Numbered from the stretch's first letter, positions 25,794 to 34,321 are shown. The stretch: 64,000 nt of DNA from Bacillota bacterium (GCA_023426245.1 JAFABB010000037.1:1-64000); one strand, 5' to 3'. A program made the numbers and translations. Notes: a model not told the origin generated them from the letters alone.

Positions 25794-26080
25794 TATATAG
25801 CGGTCATGGAAGCCGCTTTTGGCCTAACTTAGACAATGACGGATAACGTTCCCCCGTTCTTGATGTTTTCAAAATCTAGCGGCGACGCCGACTTGGTTTT
25901 AAAAATATGGGTGGAACCGCTTCATGAATAAACTTCATTGAAATTCATCATGAATTGACACTTCTTCGGGTTAACTTTCTTTGACTATCCGAGCCTCGAA
26001 GCAGGAACGGAGCTGTTCTACGAGCGTATGGTCGGCAAACAGTTGAAGGCACCACGGATGGTAGCCGCTTTCAAACTTAT
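25794..26080. repeat. Cassette-junction repeat 4 (attC-like)
   Basis: Contains the third 125-bp copy (25878-26005), preceded by GGATAACGTTCCCC (25842-25855) and GGCCTAAC (25821-25828; its inverse holds GTTAGGC). It is followed by the cassette 3'-end motif AGTTGAAGGC-ACCACGGATGG and GCCGCTTTCAAA (26041-26076). A second copy of the CGGTCATGGAAGCCGC box sits at 25800, right before the next gene. Confidence 0.65.
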
Positions 26081-26084
26081 AATA

Positions 26085-27341
26085 TTACAATTTAATCACA
26101 TTACCTAAATTTACTAACAAGATTATCTCCAAAACTTGAGTAAATATCAAAAAAATGTAATAAATTCGTTTACTCAACATCCAATATTTCCTTTGCCATA
26201 AAATAATTAAAAATATTATTTCACCTGTAATCAAAATTGTCATTATGATAGGGAATAAACCAATAGACAATCCAAAAATACTCAGTCCGTATTTTGATAT
26301 TAGAAGTGCATATTGGGTTATATAATATAGTAGCAATAAAGCAATAATACAATTCGATACAACAACTAATCGAGCAACTAAAGAAATTCTCTTGTTTTGA
26401 ACCGGTTCATCTGTTTTATGTTTCCGAATTCTTTTACAGTAGGCTGTTGGATATTTTATAAATGGAGAAAATAAAACAACCATGAAAAAAAATATTATTA
26501 TCCTGTGTGTGGTTGAGTAAACATTTTTTTGATAATTAACAACAAAATTTTTCTGATTTTTCGGGAATAACTCGGAAAGTTTATCGAAATGCTTTCCTTT
26601 TCTTAATTCATCAGCAAATTTAAACTTAACGACATAATCATAATTACTTTGATTATAAACATAAACTTCTCCATTTTTTAAATCGTAAATATTTGAATAA
26701 ACCGTCTTATATTGTTGCCGGGAGGCTTCAAGCATTGTCCGAAAACGTTCAACTGTAATATTTTGATTATCTTTTTTAAAGAGTTGTTGTAAAGTCCACT
26801 CACCAACCCCTAATAGTTGATAGTTATTTTTCTTTCTAACAATTGAAATATCATTTTCAGACCAATCCCAACCAATAATGGCTGAAACTCCATTCTTATC
26901 AACGAACATAAATTTTGCATAACCTAAATTAGGTTCATTATATTTCCGATAAAGAATTATAGCCTGATCTACTGTTGAACATTCTTCTAATATTTTCTCC
27001 GCAAGGTTCCCTTTATAATTTAACTTCTTCGAAACAGGGGGCGCATAGGTTATATTAGTAACTCGTACAGCATCATAAAACAAACCCCGTTCGTTCATTC
27101 CGCCTTGAGGAAAAGCGGTAAAATATCCAAAAAAGATTCGCCCAAACTTACCTTTTTCTGCTGGCAAAAAACAAACTCCGGTATTTGTGTCATTCCAGTC
27201 TTCGTTATTTCCAACTAAGACAGTGTCAGCATTCGAAGCATTAAAAATTGTACACCCCAACGTATTGCCAGCAAGCGAAAGCAATAATGAAAATGACATA
27301 AAAAATATGGAGTATGTTTTAATTTTATTGAATATCTTCAT
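26085..27341 (-). CDS. Ntn-type linear amide hydrolase (choloylglycine hydrolase-like) with membrane tail
   Basis: 418 residues from the ATG at 27341. After a signal-like helix (about 5-28) comes GCTIF, where Cys is the expected N-terminal nucleophile once the leader is removed; VLVGNNEDW and FPQGGMNERGLFYDAV complete the CGH/acyltransferase pattern. The C-terminal 130 residues hold four membrane helices, which is unusual for this family. It probably cleaves an amide outside the membrane; the substrate is unknown. Strongly AT-rich, lone gene between junctions 4 and 5. Confidence 0.75.
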   Translation of the reverse strand: MKIFNKIKTYSIFFMSFSLLLSLAGNTLGCTIFNASNADTVLVGNNEDWNDTNTGVCFLPAEKGKFGRIFFGYFTAFPQGGMNERGLFYDAVRVTNITYAPPVSKKLNYKGNLAEKILEECSTVDQAIILYRKYNEPNLGYAKFMFVDKNGVSAIIGWDWSENDISIVRKKNNYQLLGVGEWTLQQLFKKDNQNITVERFRTMLEASRQQYKTVYSNIYDLKNGEVYVYNQSNYDYVVKFKFADELRKGKHFDKLSELFPKNQKNFVVNYQKNVYSTTHRIIIFFFMVVLFSPFIKYPTAYCKRIRKHKTDEPVQNKRISLVARLVVVSNCIIALLLLYYITQYALLISKYGLSIFGLSIGLFPIIMTILITGEIIFLIILWQRKYWMLSKRIYYIFLIFTQVLEIILLVNLGNVIKL

Positions 27342-27436
27342 AAAAATCACCCACTTCCTATCCCATTAACCAGTCCACAAAAATCAAGCAAAACATCAAT
27401 AATTATCCTTGATTTCCTCTCTACAAAAAACAATCC

Positions 27437-27705
27437 TTTACCGCTAGCCCGCACGATGCGGGTATACACGCCATATGTCATAGAACGTTGGGCGTTCCCA
27501 ATGTTATCAAAGCAAGCTAACTCCTATCTTAGCTTTGATAATGTAGCGCGATTCTTCGCGAATCAACTTCTTGAATGCATTTCGTGATACCAGTTGCTTC
27601 TTCGAATATTCATCTTCAAATTACCGCACCCGAAGCAGTAACCCTGTGTTATGTGAAGGATGGTCGCCCCGCGAAATCAAAGCCACTATGGATGATGGCG
27701 TCCTA
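27437..27705. repeat. Cassette-junction repeat 5 (attC-like)
   Basis: Contains GAACGTTGGGCGTTCCC near one edge and CCTGTGTTATGTGAAGG near the other; the two edge boxes are roughly inverse (GTTCTATGACA against TCACATAAC). Inside are a perfect 10-bp hairpin (TTATCAAAGC at 27504 with GCTTTGATAA at 27532-27541) and the TTGCTTCTTCGAATATTCAT block also seen in junction 6. A short CCCGCACGATGCGGG hairpin (27448-27462) precedes it. Confidence 0.6.
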
Positions 27706-27707
27706 TA

Positions 27708-28220
27708 TTATTTATTTTCCGGGTATTTCTCATATGCTAATTTATTAATTTCATATTCTAATAAACCCTTCTTTCTTAACTCTCCACAATATGTTGCTCT
27801 TAACCCTGCTAAATCATCAAAAGGATGCCTTTTCAATATCTCTAAGTGTTCCTTTCTTTGCCATTCTCCCCATTCAGGGTTTAAAAAAGTTAATAATTCT
27901 TCTTGCTTTGCAAATGCAATTCTTCGGGAATCTTGGTTTTCAATTCTATTTTCTAACTCATATTGATAAGATAAATCAAAAGTAACCGAATTAAAAACCC
28001 AATAAAGAAGTTCTTGAATATTACTAGTTGATTTTCTATCCTGTTCTTGCCCTCTCTCAATAATTACATAATGGTATTGAAATTTATCCACTTCAATATG
28101 TGGATATGCAAAATCACGCGAATATCCATATGTAGGAAGCAAATCTTTAGGAGCTTTTATTAAATTTGATAAATTATTCACTTCAATCTCAATTTCGTTT
28201 AAAGTCAACAACCTACACAC
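27708..28220 (-). CDS. Immunity protein 63 (Imm63) family
   Basis: 170 residues, GTG start with GGAG 6 nt before. Matches Imm63: LPTYGYSRDFAYPHIEVD, YHYVIIERGQEQDR, ELLYWVFNSVTFDL, then ENQDSRR and HPFDD. Imm63 proteins neutralise secreted polymorphic toxins of neighbouring cells. No toxin gene is in the window, so this is an orphan immunity gene, as often stored in gene cassettes. Confidence in the family is good; the toxin partner is unknown. Confidence 0.8.
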   Translation of the reverse strand: MCRLLTLNEIEIEVNNLSNLIKAPKDLLPTYGYSRDFAYPHIEVDKFQYHYVIIERGQEQDRKSTSNIQELLYWVFNSVTFDLSYQYELENRIENQDSRRIAFAKQEELLTFLNPEWGEWQRKEHLEILKRHPFDDLAGLRATYCGELRKKGLLEYEINKLAYEKYPENK

Positions 28221-28359
28221 TTTGAACTCCTTATTTATAATCGTACTAAGGTTTTAGCGCCATCTTTCACATAACTATTGCATTCCCACCTTATATCCCA
28301 TACCCGCACCTATTTCAATCCGATACGGCACAAGTCGCCTATGAAATTTTAAAGGCCTG

Positions 28360-28584
28360 CTATGACTCATCTTTTATAATCAACCGTTCCAAAAGGCTCT
28401 GTATCGAACCGCTATTCTGTTTGCTTCCCTTTGGTAAATTCTTAATCTTAAATAATATTCTGTATTTACCTGTAATTTCCTGCCCTTCATCCGATTTACC
28501 GGGAATATTCAAATTATTGCTAATAAAATATCCTTTAAACCACTTTGGCTGCAACAGAAAAACACTCACCCGCCCTGAATCCAA
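28360..28584 (-). CDS. Doubtful small ORF between cassette repeats
   Basis: 74 codons starting at a TTG without a ribosome-binding site, basic, no recognised domain (contains SDEGQEITGKYRILFKIKNL). It may be a decayed cassette gene or chance. The stretch 28221-28359 holds a short gap with no repeat match that I trust, and 28585-28690 shows nothing. Confidence 0.2.
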   Translation of the reverse strand: MDSGRVSVFLLQPKWFKGYFISNNLNIPGKSDEGQEITGKYRILFKIKNLPKGSKQNSGSIQSLLERLIIKDES

Positions 28585-28693
28585 AAGTAGGCCCAGATTC
28601 CCAGGAGGTTTGTGCGCGACATCACTTTATCTTTCTCCAGAGTACAAACTATGGGTTTTACGTTAATTTTTTTAGAATAAGTTGGCCCAAAAA

Positions 28694-28836
28694 GTTAACG
28701 AAGACAGGATTGATTTACAGGATTAAAACCTGGTAAAATTGAGCTGCTAAAAAACAAATCATTCGTAGGTGTTTTAAAAAAAATCCCGTAAATCCATCAA
28801 ATCATGTCAATCCTGTTTCCGTTCTTTTCGTTAGGC
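28694..28836. repeat. Inverted and direct repeat of the ACAGGATT type, left of the toxin-antitoxin unit
   Basis: 28696-28731 (GTTAACGAAGACAGGATT...) is inverted with respect to 28781-28836, which runs AAATCCCGTAAATCC ... CCGTTCTTTTCGTTAGGC. The latter is repeated directly at 29795-29850 with 52 of 56 positions identical, and ends in GTTAGGC, a match to the GTTRRRY integron core. Confidence 0.7.
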
Positions 28837-28839
28837 GCG

Positions 28840-28998
28840 ATTGTTTGTGATTATACTTCTTCAATCAACTTCGTGATACAACTTGCTTCTTCGAATACTC
28901 ATTTTAAAATCGCCGCGCCGAAACAGCAAACCCGTATTAGGTGTCGTGGGACGCCCTCAGTTGAAGGACGAGCGGGGGATGGCGGCCGCTTTCAAATA
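28840..28998. repeat. Cassette-junction repeat 6 (attC-like)
   Basis: Shares CAACTTGCTTCTTCGAATA (28876-28895) and the preceding TTCGTGATAC with junction 5. It ends in the common 3' motif: ACGCCCTCAGTTGAAGGACG, GGGGATGGCGGCC and GCTTTCAAA. It lies directly before the antitoxin gene's promoter region. Confidence 0.6.
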
Positions 28999-29073
28999 TG
29001 CTTTTTGATCTTTGAATGTTTTATCATTATTGTGATATAATAAATACATCTTTAATGATAGGCGGTGGGTTCA

Positions 29074-29349
29074 ATGCCCGTAATCAAACCGGTTTCCGAT
29101 TTGCGTAATAACTTCAATGAAATCTCCGAAATTTGTCACAAAGAACAAGAACCAGTGTTTATCACTAAAAATGGTGAAGGAGATATGGTTGTTATGAGTA
29201 TGGCTTTATATGAACAGCAGCAAGCCTTACTTGAATTATACCAAAAATTGGGTGAAGCCCAAGCCCAAAGTCTTGCCGGAATGCCTACAATTTCTCATCA
29301 AGACTTCATGAAAAAACTAAAGGATGAATTGGATGAAGAAAAAAAGTGA
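29074..29349 (+). CDS. Type II antitoxin, Phd/YefM family
   Basis: 91 residues from the ATG at 29074 (GGCGGTGGG site). N-terminal DNA-binding part PVIKPVSDLRNNFNEISE and the VFITKNGEGDMVVMSMALYE block are typical of Phd/YefM; the C-terminal tail ending DELDEEKK should wrap the toxin. It binds the toxin and represses the pair. The toxin gene overlaps its last codons. This is the only cassette in the array read from the plus strand, and it carries its own start signals. Confidence 0.88.
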   Translation: MPVIKPVSDLRNNFNEISEICHKEQEPVFITKNGEGDMVVMSMALYEQQQALLELYQKLGEAQAQSLAGMPTISHQDFMKKLKDELDEEKK

Positions 29350-29638
29350 AGTTCGTTATCTTCCGGCTGCTCAACATGATTTAATCCGTATATTAAATTA
29401 CATCAAGCAAGACAATCCAACTGCGGCTCTCAAACTAATCGCAGAAATCAATGAAGTTATCTCCAGGCTTGAAGATTTTCCAAACATAGGCGTAACCCCA
29501 AAAGATCTCCACTTAAAAAGTCTTACCTATAAAATGCTTGTTATTGACAATTATCTGGTGTTTTATGTAGTAAAAGACCAGATAATAGAAATCCGACGAA
29601 TAATATACGGCAAACGAAAATATTCTTTTTTGCTTTAA
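29333..29638 (+). CDS. Type II toxin, RelE/ParE family
   Basis: 101 residues from the ATG at 29333 (an ATG at 29324 is three codons earlier). Family segments: VRYLPAAQHDLIRILNYIK, PTAALKLIAEINEVISRLEDFPNIG, YLVFYVVKDQIIEIRRIIYGKRKY. The ParE-type helix pair and closing RRIIYGKRKY strand are intact, so it is probably functional. RelE members cut ribosome-bound mRNA while ParE members poison gyrase; sequence by eye favours the ParE/YafQ side but does not settle it. Overlaps the antitoxin gene by 17 nt. Confidence 0.88.
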   Translation: MKKKSEVRYLPAAQHDLIRILNYIKQDNPTAALKLIAEINEVISRLEDFPNIGVTPKDLHLKSLTYKMLVIDNYLVFYVVKDQIIEIRRIIYGKRKYSFLL

Positions 29639-29689
29639 GACTTACTCTCCTCACCCAGCGGCCCCCGAAAGGCTGCGAAAACATCTTTT

Positions 29690-30075
29690 CCGCGCATGGC
29701 CATAACGTCACCGCACTCAAGACGTCCGTCCGGCTTAGTGGGCGACGCCGACTTTACCGGACGGCGGATTCACAAGACCAAAACCGGTCTTAAAAAATCC
29801 CGTAAATCCATGAAATCATGTTCATCCTGTTTCCGTTCTTTTCCTTAGGCCGCAGTATCGTTTAACTATGCCCGATCAGGCATTGAAAATATTTATTTTA
29901 TCTTTTCCAGGCTCATATTTCCGCATTTTTAAGCTAATTCTTCGCTGCTTGTTTTTGGAAAATAACTGAATGCGAAGTAAAATTCACTTTCCCTCTCTCA
30001 AACATCCATATCATGCTATCTTCAGAGAGAGGGGAACGGCGCCATGTTACGATAACCGATAGGATACCTGAAGGG
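29690..30075. repeat. Last cassette junction and palindromes before the amidotransferase operon
   Basis: 29698-29775 has GCCATAACGTCACCGCACTC and AGTGGGCGACGCCGACTT, like junctions 1-4, with a strong hairpin CGTCCGTCCGG / CCGGACGGCGG. 29795-29850 is the second direct copy of the 56-bp repeat. 29993-30036 holds a hairpin TCCCTCTCT / AGAGAGAGGGGA. I see no gene in this stretch. Confidence 0.6.
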
Positions 30076-30092
30076 GTGAGTTGATAGACTTC

Positions 30093-30130
30093 AAAGAAGA
30101 CCCGCTACCTTTAGGCAGCGGGTCTTCTTT
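30093..30130 (-). terminator. Terminator after the amidotransferase operon
   Basis: Perfect 14-bp stem AAAGAAGACCCGCT / AGCGGGTCTTCTTT with a 10-nt loop, about 50 nt after the stop at 30178. The flanking A and T runs are within the stem, and it could stop transcription from either side. Confidence 0.8.
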
Positions 30131-30177
30131 ACCTTCTTCCGACAAGAATACGATTCCCCTTAAGAATTCCGCGAATT

Positions 30178-31695
30178 TTATTCAACCTTCAATATCTGCG
30201 GCGCATTCATCAGCCCCATTTTAACCGCAGCCGCCAATGTCGGCGGGTGGGTCAATGCTCCCGGTCCGTGAAGCGCGCCGATTTTTTCAATAATCCGGTG
30301 CGCCTTATCCAACAGCTCCTGTTTTCGCTCTTGTACCCGGCGATCCCCGGTCAATTCCGGAAATCCGGCCAGCCCATTTTTAATGACCCCTTTGACAATA
30401 TTGCAACTTTCAATAATTTCCGCCGGAGTCGCCGCATGATCCCCTTCACAAAAACCGACGACATGGATGATATGGGGTTTGACTTGTAATGCCAAAAGGG
30501 TGGATGCCGCCAATTGCCCTTTGGCCATAGAGGGGCAAGGCGACAAACTAGCCAGTCCCGCTCTAACTTCCCGCCAAATCCGGAAATCCTTATCCTTTAA
30601 CATCTGGACCATGTCCAATTTGGCCAGCATTTTCGCTAAATCCCGCCAGGGCTCAATTTGAGGAGGGGTATTCCACATCATTTGTAAAATAAAATCGCTC
30701 ACTCCCTGCGCTTTGGCATTAAATGCCGCTAAATAAGCCGCAGCAACGGCAACCTCATCGGAGGCCCCGCGCAAACTCCAATGATGGGCCTCATTGACCT
30801 CCACCGGGATACCTTTTCGGCCATACCAGGCCATTGTTTGCTGGTTCTCGGCAACGGTCTGTTCGATAGTCCGCTTGGAACGGCCGTCCAGCACACTGTA
30901 CCAGTATAACGGAATTGCTCCCCAGGCATTATGGAGTTCTTCCACGCTGAGCTTGGCCCATTTCAGCAAGTCATTGGTGCCGCTATAAATCCGGAGCAGC
31001 GGGAAGTTGCCGGCGCGTGATGCTTCATAGAGCCGGCGCAAATCTTCCGGTTTCCGCAGGGGAACGCCTCCGGCGCCATCCTGACCGGGTGCCATTTTTT
31101 CCGGATCAAAGAAAAATTCCTGAGCATTCTGGTCCGGGCCGATCGAGATTACGTCGACGGTTTTGGATTCGGCAATGGTTCGAATTCCTGTAATCGTGGC
31201 ATTCAAATCCGGCAGGCCGAAATGGTGCCGTAAAAGGGGATAAGGCTCCTGGTCATGGATTCGCGCAATGAAGCCGTCGGCAAATCCCCTTTCTTTCTCC
31301 GCCATTCCATCCCCTTTAAGCCAGCGGATTACCTGATCGTCGGTTTCCTCACCATTAAAGACCGCATCAAATATTCCACTGCGGGAAGCCTCGTCACAAA
31401 CCGGCGGCGTCCCTCCGAACAGCCACTTGGTGCGCGTATCGACGGTATTGATCTTTTCTTTCAATATCCCAAACATAGCTGCGGCTACTTGGGGAGTCAA
31501 CCGGTAACTTAAGGCGATAAAATCCGGTTTTTCCTCGCGTAAGGCAGTTAAAATCGTTTCCACCGCCAAACCGGTTCCCGCAAAACGGGTTTCATATCCG
31601 CATGCTTGCGCCAGCTGGAAAAAACGAAAAATTCCGGCCACATGGATGCAATTACCGATAGTACATCCCCAAATCTTTTTCGGTTGTTTTTCCAT
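30178..31695 (-). CDS. Cobalamin-binding-domain protein with mutase-like TIM barrel
   Basis: 505 residues. Residues about 5-135 have the B12-binding (Rossmann) outline, but the cofactor-His motif D-x-H-x-x-G reads C-x-H-x-x-G (NCIHVAG), so the His is kept and the Asp lost. From about 190 on is a TIM-barrel part resembling methylaspartate (glutamate) mutase E: IYSGTNDLLKWAKL, GAIPLYWYSVLDGRS, PVEVNEAHHWSLRG. A B12-dependent carbon-skeleton or amino mutase is the best guess. It starts on the base after the dehydrogenase stop (TAAATG), so translation is probably coupled. Confidence 0.65.
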   Translation of the reverse strand: MEKQPKKIWGCTIGNCIHVAGIFRFFQLAQACGYETRFAGTGLAVETILTALREEKPDFIALSYRLTPQVAAAMFGILKEKINTVDTRTKWLFGGTPPVCDEASRSGIFDAVFNGEETDDQVIRWLKGDGMAEKERGFADGFIARIHDQEPYPLLRHHFGLPDLNATITGIRTIAESKTVDVISIGPDQNAQEFFFDPEKMAPGQDGAGGVPLRKPEDLRRLYEASRAGNFPLLRIYSGTNDLLKWAKLSVEELHNAWGAIPLYWYSVLDGRSKRTIEQTVAENQQTMAWYGRKGIPVEVNEAHHWSLRGASDEVAVAAAYLAAFNAKAQGVSDFILQMMWNTPPQIEPWRDLAKMLAKLDMVQMLKDKDFRIWREVRAGLASLSPCPSMAKGQLAASTLLALQVKPHIIHVVGFCEGDHAATPAEIIESCNIVKGVIKNGLAGFPELTGDRRVQERKQELLDKAHRIIEKIGALHGPGALTHPPTLAAAVKMGLMNAPQILKVE

Positions 31696-32784
31696 TTAAA
31701 AGCCCTCCAAGGCAATCCGGCGAATTTGCTTATGGGACAGATCGGATAGACCCATTTTTTCAACCGTGCGTCCCTCGGCCCAATAATCGCAATTATTCAT
31801 CAAACCGGCCAGATGAATGAGATGTTTGATCGTTGGCGTAACCACTCCCAATAAATCTCCCAGCGAAGCAATGGGCACCAAACTCATGGGCACATCTTCC
31901 CATAAATAACGGTGATCGATGGTCGGCGGCGCTAAAATCCCTTTATAACCAATATTGTTTTTAATCGCATCATACAATGTTTTTCCATGGGCGTCATAGG
32001 CCATATACAGCCATTCCCTGGCGGTCATGGCTTTGATCCCCATGGCCGCCGCCACCGATACCCTTTCCCGGTCGAGCGCTTCCAAAACTTGCGCCACCGC
32101 TTTGGTGATCCCTTCAAAATAAAACTGGAAATCCCCCCGGGTCGATTCAATCCGGGCGGCATTTAATACCATCAAGGCAGGGTGAAATATGGCTCCGATA
32201 TTATCGAGGCTGGTTTTCACCACATTATCGCCGGGTACAAACTGGGGAAATACCGGATGAACTATCTTTAAAAGCTCTACGGTTTGGTTCCCGGGTAAAG
32301 CCGCCAGCGGGACCGAATTCTTGATTCCAAAAATTTTAACCTGGGCAGGATTGGTATTCCTGCAAGCGTAAATAAGAGTCTGCGCTTCCCCGATGATGAC
32401 CTCTTTTTCGACCCCGAACTCCTTTAATACTTGTCTGAATTCAAAGGCCCCTCCGGTTCTTCCCGGATTTAAAATGATGAATTGCCCATCCTGCAAGAAA
32501 GGCGCCACTTGGGTCGCCATATAACGGTGAGCGTTTGCGGGAGCCACAATCATGACTCCATCAACCCCGTCCATTACTTCCGCCATATTGACGGTGGCAA
32601 CATCAACTTTACCGAACCCTTCGATTTCACCTACCATTTCAATTCCGCCGGCAACTTGAATGGGATGGAGCCGTGTTTCACTACGATTAAACATTTTTAC
32701 CGGGTTTCCCATAATCCCTAAGTATCCTGCCATGGCCATCCCGCCATGGCCCGCTCCCAGAACCGCAAACCGAAGCTGATTCAT
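31696..32784 (-). CDS. NAD/NADP-octopine/nopaline dehydrogenase family protein
   Basis: 362 residues from the ATG at 32784 (GGAGGG, 5-nt spacing). N-terminal Rossmann fold with VLGAGHGGMAMAGYLG, then IVAPANAHRYMA and LNPGRTGG; C-terminal octopine-DH domain with NIGAIFHPALMVLNA (catalytic His region) and a GYKGILAPPTIDHRYLWEDVP segment. The family reductively joins an amino acid and a keto acid, or oxidises such opines. It lies 12 nt after the amidotransferase gene and abuts the B12-type gene, so it is the middle step of a three-gene operon. Confidence 0.85.
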   Translation of the reverse strand: MNQLRFAVLGAGHGGMAMAGYLGIMGNPVKMFNRSETRLHPIQVAGGIEMVGEIEGFGKVDVATVNMAEVMDGVDGVMIVAPANAHRYMATQVAPFLQDGQFIILNPGRTGGAFEFRQVLKEFGVEKEVIIGEAQTLIYACRNTNPAQVKIFGIKNSVPLAALPGNQTVELLKIVHPVFPQFVPGDNVVKTSLDNIGAIFHPALMVLNAARIESTRGDFQFYFEGITKAVAQVLEALDRERVSVAAAMGIKAMTAREWLYMAYDAHGKTLYDAIKNNIGYKGILAPPTIDHRYLWEDVPMSLVPIASLGDLLGVVTPTIKHLIHLAGLMNNCDYWAEGRTVEKMGLSDLSHKQIRRIALEGF

Positions 32785-32796
32785 TGACACCCTCCT

Positions 32797-34269
32797 TTAC
32801 GATTTACTGCGTCCCACCAAATGCAAAGCTTGTTCTCTGCCGAAATAGGCAACAAAAATTTGAAAATAATAGTACTCTTCCTTCGAACGTAGCGGAGTCC
32901 CCTGGGCCAATTCCCATAAATAACTTCCGTCGGAAACCTTTTCGGCGGCGATTTCTTCCAGAGCAGCCGCTATTCCCGTTCCTTCCGCGAATTTTTCCTT
33001 GGGTCGATCCAGGATCGTTTCGGGCAACAATCCTTCCCCTCGAAACGCCTCCCGGAGGCACCATTTGCCAATTCCCGCCGAATTTCGTTTATATTGCGGC
33101 GGTATCCGCATTGCCCAGGAAACCATTTCCTGATCTAAAAAGGGAACCCGGGCTTCCAAACCATGAGCCATTGTCATCCGATCCACCCGTTGCAAGTTGG
33201 TGTAATGCAATTCCTGGGTAATGTTCCATAATTCCCTTTGTAACGAATCCCTATTATCAAAACGGTTTAAGTATGCATAACCGGCAAATAGTTCATCCGC
33301 GCCCTCGCCGGTAAGGACTACTTTCACTTCAGAGGCGGCCAGTTTCGCCAGGTAATAATTGGCAACCGCGCTGCGGACCAAGGAACGGTCATACGACTCA
33401 AGATAATAAATGACTTCCGGTATGGCATCCCAAAGTTCCCTCGGCGTCACAATCATTTCATGATGGATAGTGCCCAGATGCCGGGAGACTAACTCCGCAT
33501 ATTGCCTATCGCTGCTTTCCGGCAACGAAACACTGAATGTATGGAGTTCTTGCTGATGTTCCTTTATCAAAGCCGTAATCAAGCTGGAGTCCAATCCACC
33601 GCTGAGAAAACTCCCCAGGGGCACATCGGCCATCAACCGTTTCGTTACTGCCTTCTTTAACCGGGTTCGAAGGCCCGTTAAACATTCATCCCATCCTAAA
33701 TCAGGGTTATACTGCGAAGGAACCTCATAAAAGGCTTGATAACCGGATTTCGAACTATAAATGGTACCCGGGGGGAATTCACAAATGCTGGAATGTTCAA
33801 CACAGGCTTTGATTTCCGAAGCAAAATAGGTTCGCTGATGATCCTTTTGAAGATATAACGGCTTAATTCCAATGGGATCCCGGGCTAAAACCAATTCTTC
33901 GGGAGTGGCGATGGCCAGGGCAAACATGCCATCCAGTCTTTTTAAGCCTTTTAACCCTTCTTCTTCATAAAGATGAAGAATTACTTCCGTATCGCAATCG
34001 GTTTTAAACTGATGGTTTTGTTTCAATTCCTCCCGGATTTGACGATGATTATAGATCTCGCCGTTAAATATGATGCATAGGGAACGATCATGATTGGACA
34101 TGGGTTGTTGTCCATTTGCAACGTCAATAATGGCTAACCGGGTATGTCCAAATTTAAAATTCTCTCCGCTGATGACTCCGGTTCCATCCGGCCCGCGATG
34201 CTTAATCTTGGGAATCGGAAACGGCTGATGAGCAGTCTCCGGACCATAATAGCCGCATATTCCACACAA
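32797..34269 (-). CDS. asnB: Glutamine-hydrolysing asparagine synthetase-type amidotransferase
   Basis: 490 residues from the TTG at 34269, which has AAAGGAGG at 7 nt and gives Met-Cys-Gly-Ile-Cys; the second residue is then the nucleophilic Cys that must become N-terminal. An ATG further up would bury it. Class II glutaminase about 1-180 (GHTRLAIIDVANGQQPM, NGEIYNH), synthetase about 200-480 with PP-loop LSGGLDSS. It amidates a carboxylate using Gln and ATP. Shorter than E. coli AsnB (554). First gene of the operon under the cyclic di-AMP riboswitch, so a role beyond plain Asn supply, such as solute synthesis, is worth considering. Confidence 0.85.
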   Translation of the reverse strand: MCGICGYYGPETAHQPFPIPKIKHRGPDGTGVISGENFKFGHTRLAIIDVANGQQPMSNHDRSLCIIFNGEIYNHRQIREELKQNHQFKTDCDTEVILHLYEEEGLKGLKRLDGMFALAIATPEELVLARDPIGIKPLYLQKDHQRTYFASEIKACVEHSSICEFPPGTIYSSKSGYQAFYEVPSQYNPDLGWDECLTGLRTRLKKAVTKRLMADVPLGSFLSGGLDSSLITALIKEHQQELHTFSVSLPESSDRQYAELVSRHLGTIHHEMIVTPRELWDAIPEVIYYLESYDRSLVRSAVANYYLAKLAASEVKVVLTGEGADELFAGYAYLNRFDNRDSLQRELWNITQELHYTNLQRVDRMTMAHGLEARVPFLDQEMVSWAMRIPPQYKRNSAGIGKWCLREAFRGEGLLPETILDRPKEKFAEGTGIAAALEEIAAEKVSDGSYLWELAQGTPLRSKEEYYYFQIFVAYFGREQALHLVGRSKS

Positions 34270-34321
34270 ATGAATTCCTCCTTTGATGTCCATCGTTCTT
34301 CCACGCATTTAAAAATGAATA

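Noticed and set aside
22216..29000. CRISPR array suggested by the many repeats
   Set aside because: Repeats are long (about 125 bp), diverged and lie between protein genes; there are no short identical repeats with equal spacers and no cas genes.
34270..34308. Upstream ATG start of the asnB-type gene
   Set aside because: It would place the catalytic Cys at residue 15. The TTG start with AAAGGAGG puts it at position 2, as the mechanism requires.
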